From: Aphelocoma coerulescens
Lineage: Eukaryota; Chordata; Aves; Passeriformes; Corvidae
Assembly (NCBI RefSeq): GCF_041296385.1
Contig: NC_091016.1
Coordinates: 9,893,997-9,957,996, forward strand
Direction: 5' to 3'
Length of the DNA stretch: 64,000 nucleotides
Of this stretch, positions 32,501 to 45,600 are shown piece after piece. Numbering within the stretch: the stretch's first letter is position 1; every line of letters begins with the position of its first letter. A model generated the notes under the pieces. The model worked only from the letters and a program-made list of their open reading frames with translations, searched no databases and was not told the DNA's origin. The position numbers and the translations under genes are program-made.

Positions 32501-35500
32501 TGCTGACAGCGCGCAGGTTAAAGTTAACTGCTCCTCATGGCGCCCAGCACCATTCATGTGGCAATAGTTTGTTCCTTTGCGGATCCTGGCTCTTCGAATG
32601 TCTTTTGATTTCGTCCGGAAGACACTTCCATGTGGAGACAGCAACAGGTTGCTGAATGGGCACCTTTTGTGACCAATATTTACACTTGATGAAATTAGTG
32701 CATCAGGATGGTGATAGGCAACCAATGACCACTCAATTAACACTTACAATATTACTAACTTAAGCGAAACGAGGTTTTGCAAATGGCAATCTCTCCTTTG
32801 TACTGATACAGCCCTAATTTAATTTTCTTCAATGCACCAGCCTCAAGCACGGTGCTCTGCATGATTGCAAGTAAGAATTGCAAGATTGCAAGTAGGAACA
32901 TTTAGTTGGAAAGGAAAGCTGATGGCACAGGTTCACATGACGCTGTTTCTATTCTTCAAAGTGAATGTGAAACCCACTCTAACTTATTATCCAAATAGGA
33001 GAGCACCAGGGAATGCTCATACTTTAAAGGTAGCAGGGAAAAGAGCTCAGAAGCTTGGCTCTTGCATTCCCTCTCTAACAGTTCAACAGCTCTAGCCCAG
33101 AGAACTGCCTACTAGGAAGAGCCATTAAATTCACATGCTCTTCTATGTGCACTTTCCTCCTCAGCTTTAAGTACCATCATAATCCTTCAGTCTCACAGAG
33201 TCAGGATGCAAACAGAATTTTATCAGGGGCTGCTAAAGTCAGCAGGATGCAAATTTGTTCAACAGCTTGGCTTTTTCATTCCTTCTCTAACAGTTCAACA
33301 GCTATAGCCCACAGAACTGCCCATGAGGAAAAGCCATTAATTCGCTGAGAACACCCTACATGCAGATCCAAAACTGCTTTCTTTGCCAAAGAGAGAAACT
33401 ATGAGCCCATCTCAGAAGAACTGGGATCTCCTCCTCCAAAATAGAAAACATCCAGGAACTGCTCCCATCCAATGTGCCAGAACACTGTTACTGGACATTA
33501 CCTGCCCTGGTGTCTAAATCAGCTGCACACCAAGGATGAGCATAGCTGCTTGTCTTGGCTTACTGCCAAGAGTTCAGAAGACCACCTTTCAGAAGTGGAA
33601 ACGACATGCCAAAATTGACTTTTTCAGGAGACTGCCTTGAAAATAGGGCGTAGCAACTCCATACTTGTACAAATCAAGGCAGTGCTTCTACACCAAATAT
33701 GCCAGGACAGAAAGTTGCTGCTGCCCTTTACCTCCACTAGGCAGCTTCTTATGTGCACCTGAAACACTGGGGCTAGGTGCTTTCCTTCCCATGGAAAAGC
33801 ATTGTCATCCTCTCTGAGGAACTGGCGTGCTACCGCCAATATTGAATATATCTAAGAATTGCTCCTACACAAGAGGTGCCAGGAGAGAAATGTCTCAGTT
33901 GAGTTTACTTCCCCATGGGACCTTATCATCTGCTCCACCAACACTGGGATTCAGACCTTTGCATTCCAAGGAAAGGCATTATGAGTCACTTGGCCTTGCG
34001 TTGCCTTCAGTACCATTGCCTGGTTTTTCCTAGCCTACCCTTGCTTTGCCTTCCTTGGCTACGTCTCTCTTGCCTATGTCTCCCTTGCCCTGCCCTGCCC
34101 TGCCTATGATTTCCTTGCTTTGCCCTGCCTTGCCTTTTCTTCCATGCAGGCAAGGCAATGCAGTCAAAGCAAGTTTAGGCAATTCTAGTCAAGTCAAGGG
34201 AAAGTTAGGGAAAGCAAAGCAAGAGCAGTGAGCAGGCAGCAAAGTAGGGCCAATGAGTGCGAGGCAAGAGAAGGCCCAGAAGTTGTAGTTCGGAAGGCAG
34301 GGCATAGGAAGGTAAGTCCAGTGATGCAGAGGGCAGGCAAAGACAAGAAAGGCTAGGCAAGGAAAGGCCAGCCAAGAAAGGGGTAGGCAAATAAAAACAG
34401 GGAATGCTTACACAAAGCAATGTGAAGCAAGGAACAGCTAGGCAAGTCAAGGCAAGAACACAGGAAGGTCAGTGGAGTAAGGCAAGCAAGGGAGAGATAG
34501 GAGAAGCAAGTTAAATCAAAGGAGAGGAAGACAAGACATGGAAGGCCAGGGAAGGAGGCAGTAGGCAGGGGCTGGTTATGAAAGGCAGTGCAAGGCTGTT
34601 GCTGTTGAGACGGTCACGACACACATACACTCTCTGCCCCGAGCAATGGCAAAAAACCACTTGTATTATTTATGCATCTTCTCTTATGCACTTTTTTAGC
34701 TACATGTGCATGGACTATTATTTTGCTATAATACAATACTATTGGTTGTCTATAGTGTACACACATTCTTTGCTAAACATCAGCCAGTATCGTCCCTTTT
34801 GCAGCTGTTACAACTTCTTTCTGTTGTTTATCTTCTTGCTTCTGCAATTCTCACGGGTACAAAATGATTGTATCAACGGAAATGTCTGTGAGGCCTTCAG
34901 ACCAGCTGTTGGTTCCCACAAAAGGCAAAGGAGTGGTAGACAAAAGAAGGCCAGGAATCTGTAGGCAAAGCAGGGATTGGGAGGGGTAGGCAAAGGAAAG
35001 CAAGGCCATGTTGGAAAGGGGCACAAATGTCAAGAAGGGCAAGGGTTATGCAAGGCAGTGCAAGGCAAGGGAAGGGTAGGCAGGCCAAGGCAAGACAAGA
35101 GCATGGAGGGGTGGTGCAGAAAAGGTGATGATCGGATGGATAGGCCAGTCAAAGGTGGGTAGGTGTGGGTAGACTAGGCGAGGGAAAGAGGGGTAGCAGG
35201 GCAAGGCAAGTGTTGGCTTTGCAAAGCAAGGCAAGAGAGACTTAGGCAAGGCCAAGAGAGTCATAGGAGAAGCAGGCAAGACAAGACCAGGAAACAAGGG
35301 GTAAGAAAGTCAAGGTGGGAGATTGGTGAACAAGGCCATGCAATGGAGACATAGGAAGGGCAAGGGAGGTACACAGAGGTGTCTGTAAGGCAATGCAAGG
35401 CTGGGCTCTGCATGGCAAGGGATGATCAGGTATGGCAATGCCTTCATGTACCCCACTGTTTCAGGAGAATATGAGAGGTGGCCCAGGGGTGGTCAAAGCC

Positions 35501-38500
35501 AGCAAGACCCATCTGTCCTGGCAGCTTTCCTCCGGGAGTAATCCTTGGTTGTATTGGATATGGGACATGCAATCACCATTTTAGCCATAGACTCCTGGAC
35601 AAGAATGAAAGTTCTTTTCCCTGGGAAGGAAAACACGTAGACCCACTGTTTCAGGTGCAGATGCAAGACAGAACAAGGAAGGACAAGGCACTCGAAGAAC
35701 GCCTTCTTTCTGGACGCGTCCTTCTGGGTGTGCTCAAGCTGCGTGGGCTCGGCAGCACTGAAGGTGTAAGAACCTGTTTCTGGCCAGGCAGTGTGCTGCA
35801 GTGCAAGGGCTGCGCCTTACTTTGTTGAAGCAGGCAGAGCATTCTCAGCTGAATCTGCTTGTTGAAGCAGCTCTGGGCTGGACATTTGCAAGTCGCTCCA
35901 CTGAGCCCATGAAGCCGGTGCCCAGCTGCTTCGTTCTTCGCCTTCTGTGGTCCGGACAGGACTGAAGCGCAGCGATGGCTTGGAGCTTTGCCGCTCTTCA
36001 GCGTGAACACTGCACGCAGCCACAGGCTGCTGTGCAGGGCTTTTCCTCAGCTCGACGTACAGTCATTCTCTTGCTGTTTCCCCGAGTCGAAAGTGTCCGT
36101 GTAGCTCTCTCGCTCAGCGAAAGGCGTCAGGAGAGAAACACTTGCTGGATGAGCTTTTCGCTGGCCAAGCCTTTCAACACAGCACCACCATTCGGGCAAA
36201 GGAGGAGGAGAAAGGAAAGAGCACCTTTTCGTCCCGGCACGTTCTTCTTTGCGAGACGCCTCTCCGCCTCTTCGCTCCCTGCAAGGCTGTAATGTGCGCG
36301 GTGGCACTTGGAAGCGAGAAGGCAGGTGCAGAGAGCACCGCGATCTGACGGCGCTGTGCCGGCTGGAAAGGAAAGAGGGCTGCCACTGGAATGCGGTGCA
36401 AATACAGGTTTGCACGCGTCGAGGGTAAGCGCCGGGTGAGCTTGCTGACCTAAAACCGTTCTCTGTGCCAGACACAGGCATTGAGAATCTTTCCGTTAAG
36501 AATCAGGCTGCCACGCAAACAGAACGTGGTGCTGCCTAGCGCTGCGAGGGAAAGTGCAGGCAGAGCATTCTCGGCTGAATCTGCTTGTTGAAGCAGCTCT
36601 TGGCTGGACATTTGCAAGTCGCGCCACTGAGTCCATGAAGCCGGTGCCCAGCTGCTTCGTTCTTCGCCTTCTGTGGTCCGGACAGGACTGAAGCGCAGCG
36701 ATGGCTTGGAGCTTTGCCGCTCTTCAGATTGTTTACTGCAGGCATCTACATTTTTCTGTGCACGGATTTTCCTCAGCTGGACATAGAATTATTTTCTTGC
36801 TGTTTTACAGTGTCCAGACCATCTGTGTAGCTCTCGGTCAGGGAAATGCGTCAAGAGAGACGCCCTTGCTGGATGAGCTTTTCGCTGGCCAAGCCTTTCG
36901 ACATCCCACCACAATTGGTCGAGGACGAGGAGAAAGGAGGGGTAACAGGGTAATATCTCTACAGTGCATCAGGTCATGTGAAATTTGTGCTGCTGCTGCC
37001 TAGTGCCCTTGCAGCTATCTGGGGAAGCAATTGCCCTTCCCTTCAGTCTCTGAGTTTCGGAGAACACGAATGCATGTAGGATGCAAGCGGAGGAGGGAAG
37101 TACAGAGTGCACCGGTGAGTTCGCTGTTGCTTACCTGGGGAGGGCGGAGGTGCAGCCCAGCACTGGCTTTGACGTCTACGGCCGTTCTCCAGGAGAGTAG
37201 CTGCTGGAGGCTGCCAAGGGAGCTGCGAGCACGAAAGTATAGCGGGCGTCTGTCTTAGAAGAAAGGCGCAGAGCCGCACTGTGATGCGCCCTTTCAGGAG
37301 GCTGCTTGGAGAAAGGGTGCTTTAGGAGGGCCTTCTGCTTTGACGCCTGCTCCTGGCTGAGCTCTAGCTGCAGGGACTCTGCAAGGCTGAACGACTAGGA
37401 AAGTGCCTAGCTCCACGCTGTGGGATGAAGTGCTACGGCTCCGCGTTCCCTTTTGGAGACGCGAGGACTCCCTCAGCCGGCTTGGCTTGTGAACGAGCCT
37501 GCTGGACTTCTGCAACTCGGTGCACTGCACCTGCAAGCCCGGTGCTCTGCGGCTTCATTTTTCGCCTCACGTTATCCGCACGGAAGGGAAGCCCAGCGAG
37601 GGCACTGAACTTTGCCGCTTTTGCTCGTGCATGCTGCACGCACCCTCGGTGTAGCGTGCACGATTTCTTTCCACAGCTCTATAGGAGAAAGGCTCGCGAA
37701 GGGTGTCTGGACTTCAGGCGGCTCTCTTGAAAGCTGTGTATTGCATAGGCGAAGTTACAGCATTTCAGGGAGTGGGTATCCAGAGCCAGCCCTACAGCTG
37801 TCAGCTACAGCTGGTAGGCATACCTGGAGCCGCTTTCTGTTCAAGTTAGAAAGCATTATGTATTTTTCTTTGCTGAGTATCTCAATACATAGCAACCAAT
37901 AAGCACCATACAACAATACCTTTACATTTGCCTGTAGCCTATCATGACTACTACCATTACCATATTATAGTCATTCTTATCCAATCACAAGAGTAAGTAT
38001 GTTACAATTTAAGCTTACAGTGGAAAATTCTCAGACCTCTCTTCTTCTTGCTACATCGACATTTCTTGTTTGCCTGCGATAGCTCTCTTTTTGGTAAAAA
38101 CATGTTTTCTATTTCCTTATGGCCTTCTTGAGACTTATTTACTTGGTGAAAAACATGTGCTTGTTTGTACTCACATACCGGTGTCCTAATAAAAAACATC
38201 TCCTTCCAACTCAATCTCCAACCTTTGCCTTCTCAGTTATTCAGTGATCAGTGTTTCAGCAAAACACCTTTTACTCTCTATCAAAACTCGTTTCCATTTC
38301 TACCTCATGCTAAGTTTCTACATTCAGAGATCTTTCTGTCAAGCCTACATAGCTGTGAAACTTTCTTACCAAACTTTCATCCTCTCCAACAAGCTCGAGC
38401 TACAAGGACACCCTTTCAGTTTCGCTGAGTCCACGCTGCCCACGTAGCTGTCGCTGAGCGAAGTGTGCCAGGGGAGAAGCACTTGCTGGAAGAGTCTTTC

Positions 38501-39690
38501 AATGCGCACGGCTTTGAAGGCAGCACCACAATGTGGGCCACGAGAAGGGGTGAGGAGGAATGTGGTGTCGTCCTGGCACCTTTCTCCTGTGTGAGCTGTC
38601 TACCGAAGCTCTTTGCTCCTTGCGAGACGGCAGCGTGCGCCGGAGTACACTCGAGCCGAGGAGCGGGCAGACAGCATCGCCATCTGGCGGGCGCTTTGCA
38701 GCTTGCCGCAGAAAGCGCTGCACTGCCGGGCACAATGTTCCGGGCGAGAAGCAGAAGACCGTCCGCCTCCGGGGGAACGAAGGTACGGCGTGCTCGAAAA
38801 GGCGAAGAACGAAGCCGCGGAGCGCCGGGCTCGCGTGCTCGTTGTACGGGCTGCAAGACGAGCGTGGCTGCCACTCTCCTGCCTGCTGAATTGACGTTAT
38901 AGCCTTGGGAAGGAGGAAGTTCCACGGCACTTTCCTGTGCTGCTGCTGCCTATTCCTCTTGTAGCTCTCTGTGGAAGCATTTGCGCTTCCCTTCAGTCTC
39001 CGTCTTTCCGAGAACACGATGGTAGTAGCATGCAGCGGAGGAGGGAAGAACAGAGCGCACCGGTGAGTCTGGTGCCGCTTACGTGCGGAAGGCGAAGGTG
39101 CAGCCCAGCCCTGGCTTCTACTTCTCGGGCCGTTCTCCAGGAAAGCAGCTGCTGGAGGCTGCCAAGGGAGCTGCGAGAGTGAAAGCAAGGTGGGCGTCTG
39201 TCTTAGAAGAAAGGCACAGAGCCACAGTGTCATTTGCGATTTCCGAAGGCTGGTTGGAGAGGCGTGCTTTAGGAAAGCCTTCTGCTTTGACGCCTGCTCC
39301 TGGCTGAGCTCTAGTTGCAGGGACTCTGCAAGGCTGAACAACTAGGAAAGTGCCTATGTCCACGCTGTGGGATGAAGCACTATAGCTGCGGCTTCCTTTC
39401 TGGAGCAAGCAAGAATGCTCTCAGCCGACTCTGCTTGTGAACGAGCCCTTGCTGGTCTTGGGCAATTTGGTGCACTGCACACGCAAGCCCAGTGCTCTGC
39501 AGCTAAATTGTTTGCCTTAAGTGGTCTGGACTGAAGAGAAGGCCAGCGATGGCAGTGAACTTTGCTGCTTTTCCGCGTGCATGCTGCACCCACCAACGGT
39601 GCACCGTGCACGGTTTCTTTGCTCAGCTCGAGCTACAGCGACACCCTTTCGGTTTCGCTGAGTCCACGCTGCCCATGCAGCTCTCACTCA
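29587..39690 (+). repeat. Array unit 4, long form (10104 bp)
   Basis: This complete unit has the 726-bp segment at 35830-36555. It matches unit 3 at offsets 486, 672, 935 and 4878, but has the unit-1 type bases at offsets 2693, 5296 and 7265. It shares with unit 6 the C at offset 6078 (position 35664). Confidence 0.95.
35830..36555 (+). repeat. 726-bp long-unit segment (unit 4 copy)
   Basis: This has the same structure as in unit 2: a 172-bp block at 35830-36001, repeated at 36556-36727, with S-type sequence between. Confidence 0.88.
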
Positions 39691-42600
39691 GCGAAGTGCG
39701 CCAGGGGAGAAGCACTTGCTGGAGAAGTCTTTCAATGTGCAAGGCTTTGAAGGCAGCACCCCAATCGGGACATGAGGAGGGCTGATGAAGAACGTGGTTC
39801 TTTCTTGGCAACTTTCTCCTGTGCGAGATGTCTACCGAAGATCTTTGCTCCTTGCCAGACTGCAGTGTGCACCAGAGTACACTCTGGCCGAGAAGGAGAA
39901 GGCAGACAGCACCACCATCTGACGGGCCCTATGCAGGTTATGACAGAAAGCAGACTGCCCCTGGAAGGCACTGGCAGCTACGAGTTCCCCAAGTGTCAGG
40001 GGCAAATGCTGGGCGAGCTCGTCATCCTGGCACGGTTCTCTGTGCGAGAGCGACTTCTCAGCGGTCCTTCTCGTGGCCCCGATTGCGCTGCTGTGTTTTC
40101 AAAGTCCTGCACACTGAAAGACTCATCCAGCAAGTGCTTCTCCCCTTCAAGTTTCGCTGAGCGAGAGCTACCATGAGTAGTGTGGACGCCGCGAAACCGA
40201 AGGGGTCTCCCGCTAGCTCGAGCTGCGGAAAAACCGTGCACAGCACACTGACAAGCGGCAAAGCACAATGGCCTCGCTCGGCTTCTCTTCTGCCCAGACA
40301 ACGAAAGGCGAAGAACGAAGCCTCAGAGCACCGGGCTTGTGCGTGCAGCATTGCAGAAAGCCCAGAGACGCCTATCGGGAATTTCGGTCCTTGCGAGAGA
40401 GTCTTGTGTGCCTCGTGGTGCTTCGAGCCGAGAAAGACCGGGCAGACAGCACCGCCACAGAGGGGGCGCTTTTGCACCTTGTAAAAGGCAAGAGGACTGC
40501 TCCTGGAAGGTGGTGCGAATCCCTGTTGCCACTAGTGTCAGGAGCAAAGTGCTTGCAAGCTTATTGTCCTGGCACAGCTCTCTGCGGGAGACGTAGCCGA
40601 GAAGCTTTCCGCTTAGCTTGGGATGGCAAGAGGGACAGATTGTGCTGCTACGTAGCGCTGGGAAGGAGAGGTGCAGGGCCCAGGCGTGTTTGGGCAGAAG
40701 CAGTGCACTGGAGCGCTTGGCTGCCGACACAGCGTTCCGTGCGAGAAGCAGACCGCTGTTCGCCTCCGGGAGAATGAAGGTACGGCGTGCTCGAAAAGGC
40801 GAAGGACGAAGCCGCAGAGCACCGGGCTGGTGTGCGCGTCGTATGGGCTTGCAAGACGAAGGGTGGCTGCTGCACTCCTGCCTGCTGAATTGACGTTCTA
40901 GCATTCGGAAGGAGGACGCTCAAGGGCACTTGCTTGTGCCGCTGCCTCTTCCTCTTCCAGCTCTAGGTGGAAGTGATTGTGCTTCTTCTCAAGATTCTTG
41001 TGGAAACTCTTTTGTTGAACTTTGGAGTGCAAAATCCTGGGAACTGAATGTTACATTCCATCTAGAACGAAAGTTTTATTCCTCAGTTTTTGTCAGGAAC
41101 AGCTAGAATGGAAAACACATCTTGGCTTTTTGCATTCCCTTCAGAGAATATTAACACTACGCAAATCGATGCCACGATCTATTCTGTCACCTAAATTTAC
41201 TGTTTCAATCATGCACTCATACGCTGCTCGTCTGAAATTTTCTGTCCAGATTCATTTGACCTCACGCATCTTCTGTTTTGCAGTACCAACAAGTCTTGCT
41301 ACAGAAAGACATGCTAGATCAGCAGCAGTGTTCAGGTAGGCCTTTGGTACGGCAGTATCTGAACAGCACGCAACTCATACCTCAGCAATTCTCCCTGTGG
41401 CTCTGCTATGCGTGCTCTCGCATTTTTTCTCTCTCACTGAGCCTAAACTGTAGAACAAAAACATCCAGGAACTGCTGCCATGGGAATGCACAAAGACCAA
41501 AATCCCAGAGGTGGCCTGTACATTCCCTTTGCAGCCCCTGAACCATATCAAACGCACTGCTGGTCTGTACTTTTCTTTCCAGTGACACATCACATTCAGT
41601 CGAGCGGATACTGCAGACAAACCGAATCACTTCCAGCTAGCGAGCTCCAATACGAAAATGTGGCCGCACAGGAAGCTTTCACTGGCCTTGCATGGTACAG
41701 TTGCAAACTTGCACTATGACTGCAGTCAAATGGTACTCAGGGCTTTTACATTGCGTCTGTACACTGCACACACCCGACGGTGTTCTGTGCCTTCACTGTC
41801 AGTTTGGCTACCATCAAGTACTTTCATGTTCCCAAGGTGCCTATTTGGCACAAAGAAAAAGATACCAGCCTTGCTGGACTGCGACTTCTTCTGCCAGTCT
41901 TTCACGTACACACTTCTCACTGGGGCTATGCACCTTTCTTCTAAGCTGTGTGGAAAGTCACATTCTTTACACTCACAGATGCCAGTTTCCATCCTTAAAA
42001 GAGCCCGCAGCTCTGCCCATGCAAGCAGTCTGAGAACCGAAGCCCGCTGGCAGCATTCAGCTTTGTCTCTTTTCAGAGCGTGTACTGCACACAGCACAGT
42101 ATGCTGTGGGGGGTTTTCCTCCGTTATAAGTACAGTCATACTCTTTCTGTTCCACTAAGTCCACATCATCCATCTACCTCTCGCTCAGGGAAAGGCAGTA
42201 GGAGAGAGAAAAGCAGTTGCTGCATTGGTCTTTCCGAGTCCATGATTTTCAACAAACCGCCGCACTCTGGATGACAAGGGGGTGCAATGGGAGGGTCTGC
42301 TGTTCTTGCTCAAGCTGGCACTTTCATGAGCTAATGTTTGTGTAGGATGTTCACAAGTTAGTATCTGGACTCTGCGAGAGTGAAAGACAGCGCTGGGGAG
42401 CTCACATTGCCCTCTGAGTGTGGTGCAAATAAGAGTTTGTACCTGGAAGGGGGAGATCAGTGAAATCTTTTTGTCCTGACACGGTTGATTTGAGAGCAGT
42501 GGTGTTTTCAACTTGGCTCTGCACTTTGGGTGGTTTATAGCTAGGTGAGGGGCCTTTCCTTCTTTTGCAAGTCCCCCCTGCCATGCTGGGGTTGTTCTTC

Positions 42601-45600
42601 TGAGTGCTGACAGCGCGCAGGTTAAAGTTAACTGCTCCTCATGGCGCCCAGCACCATTCATGTGGCAATAGTTTGTTCCTTTGCGGATCCTGGCTCTTCG
42701 AATGTCTTTTGATTTCGTCCGGAAGACACTTCCATGTGGAGACAGCAACAGGTTGCTGAATGGGCACCTTTTGTGACCAATATTTACACTTGATGAAATT
42801 AGTGCATCAGGATGGTGATAGGCAACCAATGACCACTCAATTAACACTTACAATATTACTAACTTAAGCGAAACGAGGTTTTGCAAATGGCAATCTCTCC
42901 TTTGTACTGATACAGCCCTAATTTAATTTTCTTCAATGCACCAGCCTCAAGCACGGTGCTCTGCATGATTGCAAGTAAGAATTGCAAGATTGCAAGTAGG
43001 AACATTTAGTTGGAAAGGAAAGGTGATGGCACAGGTTCACATGGCGCTGTTTCTATTCTTCAAAGTGAATGTGAAACCCACTCTAACTTATTATCCAAAT
43101 AGGAGAGCACCAGGGAATGCTCATACTTTAAAGGTAGCAGGGAAAAGAGCTCAGAAGCTTGGCTCTTGCATTCCCTCTCTAACAGTTCAACAGCTCTAGC
43201 CCAGAGAACTGCCTACTAGGAAGAGCCATTAAATTCACATGCTCTTCTATGTGCACTTTCCTCCTCAGCTTTAAGTACCATCATAATCCTTCAGTCTCAC
43301 AGAGTCAGGATGCAAACAGAATTTTATCAGGGGCTGCTAAAGTCAGCAGGATGCAAATTTGTTCAACAGCTTGGCTTTTTCATTCCTTCTCTAACAGTTC
43401 AACAGCTATAGCCCACAGAACTGCCCATGAGGAAAAGCCATTAATTCGCTGAGAACACCCTACATGCAGATCCAAAACTGCTTTCTTTGCCAAAGAGAGA
43501 AACTATGAGCCCATCTCAGAAGAACTGGGATCTCCTCCTCCAAAATAGAAAACATCCAGGAACTGCTCCCATCCAATGTGCCAGAACACTGTTACTGGAC
43601 ATTACCTGCCCTGGTGTCTAAATCAGCTGCACACCAAGGATGAGCATAGCTGCTTGTCTTGGCTTACTGCCAAGAGTTCAGAAGACCACCTTTCAGAAGT
43701 GGAAACGACATGCCAAAATTGACTTTTTCAGGAGACTGCCTTGAAAATAGGGCGTAGCAACTCCATACTTGTACAAATCAAGGCAGTGCTTCTACACCAA
43801 ATATGCCAGGACAGAAAGTTGCTGCTGCCCTTTACCTCCACTAGGCAGCTTCTTATGTGCACCTGAAACACTGGGGCTAGGTGCTTTCCTTCCCATGGAA
43901 AAGCATTGTCATCCTCTCTGAGGAACTGGCGTGCTACCGCCAATATTGAATATATCTAAGAATTGCTCCTACACAAGAGGTGCCAGGAGAGAAATGTCTC
44001 AGTTGAGTTTACTTCCCCATGGGACCTTATCATCTGCTCCACCAACACTGGGATTCAGACCTTTGCATTCCAAGGAAAGGCATTATGAGTCACTTGGCCT
44101 TGCGTTGCCTTCAGTACCATTGCCTGGTTTTTCCTAGCCTACCCTTGCTTTGCCTTCCTTGGCTACGTCTCTCTTGCCTATGTCTCCCTTGCCCTGCCCT
44201 GCCCTGCCTATGATTTCCTTGCTTTGCCCTGCCTTGCCTTTTCTTCCATGCAGGCAAGGCAATGCAGTCAAAGCAAGTTTAGGCAATTCTAGTCAAGTCA
44301 AGGGAAAGTTAGGGAAAGCAAAGCAAGAGCAGTGAGCAGGCAGCAAAGTAGGGCCAATGAGTGCGAGGCAAGAGAAGGCCCAGAAGTTGTAGTTCGGAAG
44401 GCAGGGCATAGGAAGGTAAGTCCAGTGATGCAGAGGGCAGGCAAAGACAAGAAAGGCTAGGCAAGGAAAGGCCAGCCAAGAAAGGGGTAGGCAAATAAAA
44501 ACAGGGAATGCTTACACAAAGCAATGTGAAGCAAGGAACAGCTAGGCAAGTCAAGGCAAGAACACAGAAAGGTCAGTGGAGTAAGGCAAGCAAGGGAGAG
44601 ATAGGAGAAGCAAGTTAAATCAAAGGAGAGGAAGACAAGACATGGAAGGCCAGGGAAGGAGGCAGTAGGCAGGGGCTGGTTATGAAAGGCAGTGCAAGGC
44701 TGTTGCTGTTGAGACGGTCACGACACACATACACTCTCTGCCCCGAGCAATGGCAAAAAACCACTTGTATTATTTATGCATCTTCTCTTATGCACTTTTT
44801 TAGCTACATGTGCATGGACTATTATTTTGCTATAATACAATACTATTGGTTGTCTATAGTGTACACACATTCTTTGCTAAACATCAGCCAGTATCGTCCC
44901 TTTTGCAGCTGTTACAACTTCTTTCTGTTGTTTATCTTCTTGCTTCTGCAATTCTCACGGGTACAAAATGATTGTATCAACGGAAATGTCTGTGAGGCCT
45001 TCAGACCAGCTGTTGGTTCCCACAAAAGGCAAAGGAGTGGTAGACAAAAGAAGGCCAGGAATCTGTAGGCAAAGCAGGGATTGGGAGGGGTAGGCAAAGG
45101 AAAGCAAGGCCATGTTGGAAAGGGGCACAAATGTCAAGAAGGGCAAGGGTTATGCAAGGCAGTGCAAGGCAAGGGAAGGGTAGGCAGGCCAAGGCAAGAC
45201 AAGAGCATGGAGGGGTGGTGCAGAAAAGGTGATGATCGGATGGATAGGCCAGTCAAAGGTGGGTAGGTGTGGGTAGACTAGGCGAGGGAAAGAGGGGTAG
45301 CAGGGCAAGGCAAGTGTTGGCTTTGCAAAGCAAGGCAAGAGAGACTTAGGCAAGGCCAAGAGAGTCATAGGAGAAGCAGGCAAGACAAGACCAGGAAACA
45401 AGGGGTAAGAAAGTCAAGGTGGGAGATTGGTGAACAAGGCCATGCAATGGAGACATAGGAAGGGCAAGGGAGGTACACAGAGGTGTCTGTAAGGCAATGC
45501 AAGGCTGGGCTCTGCATGGCAAGGGATGATCAGGTATGGCAATGCCTTCATGTACCCCACTGTTTCAGGAGAATATGAGAGGTGGCCCAGGGGTGGTCAA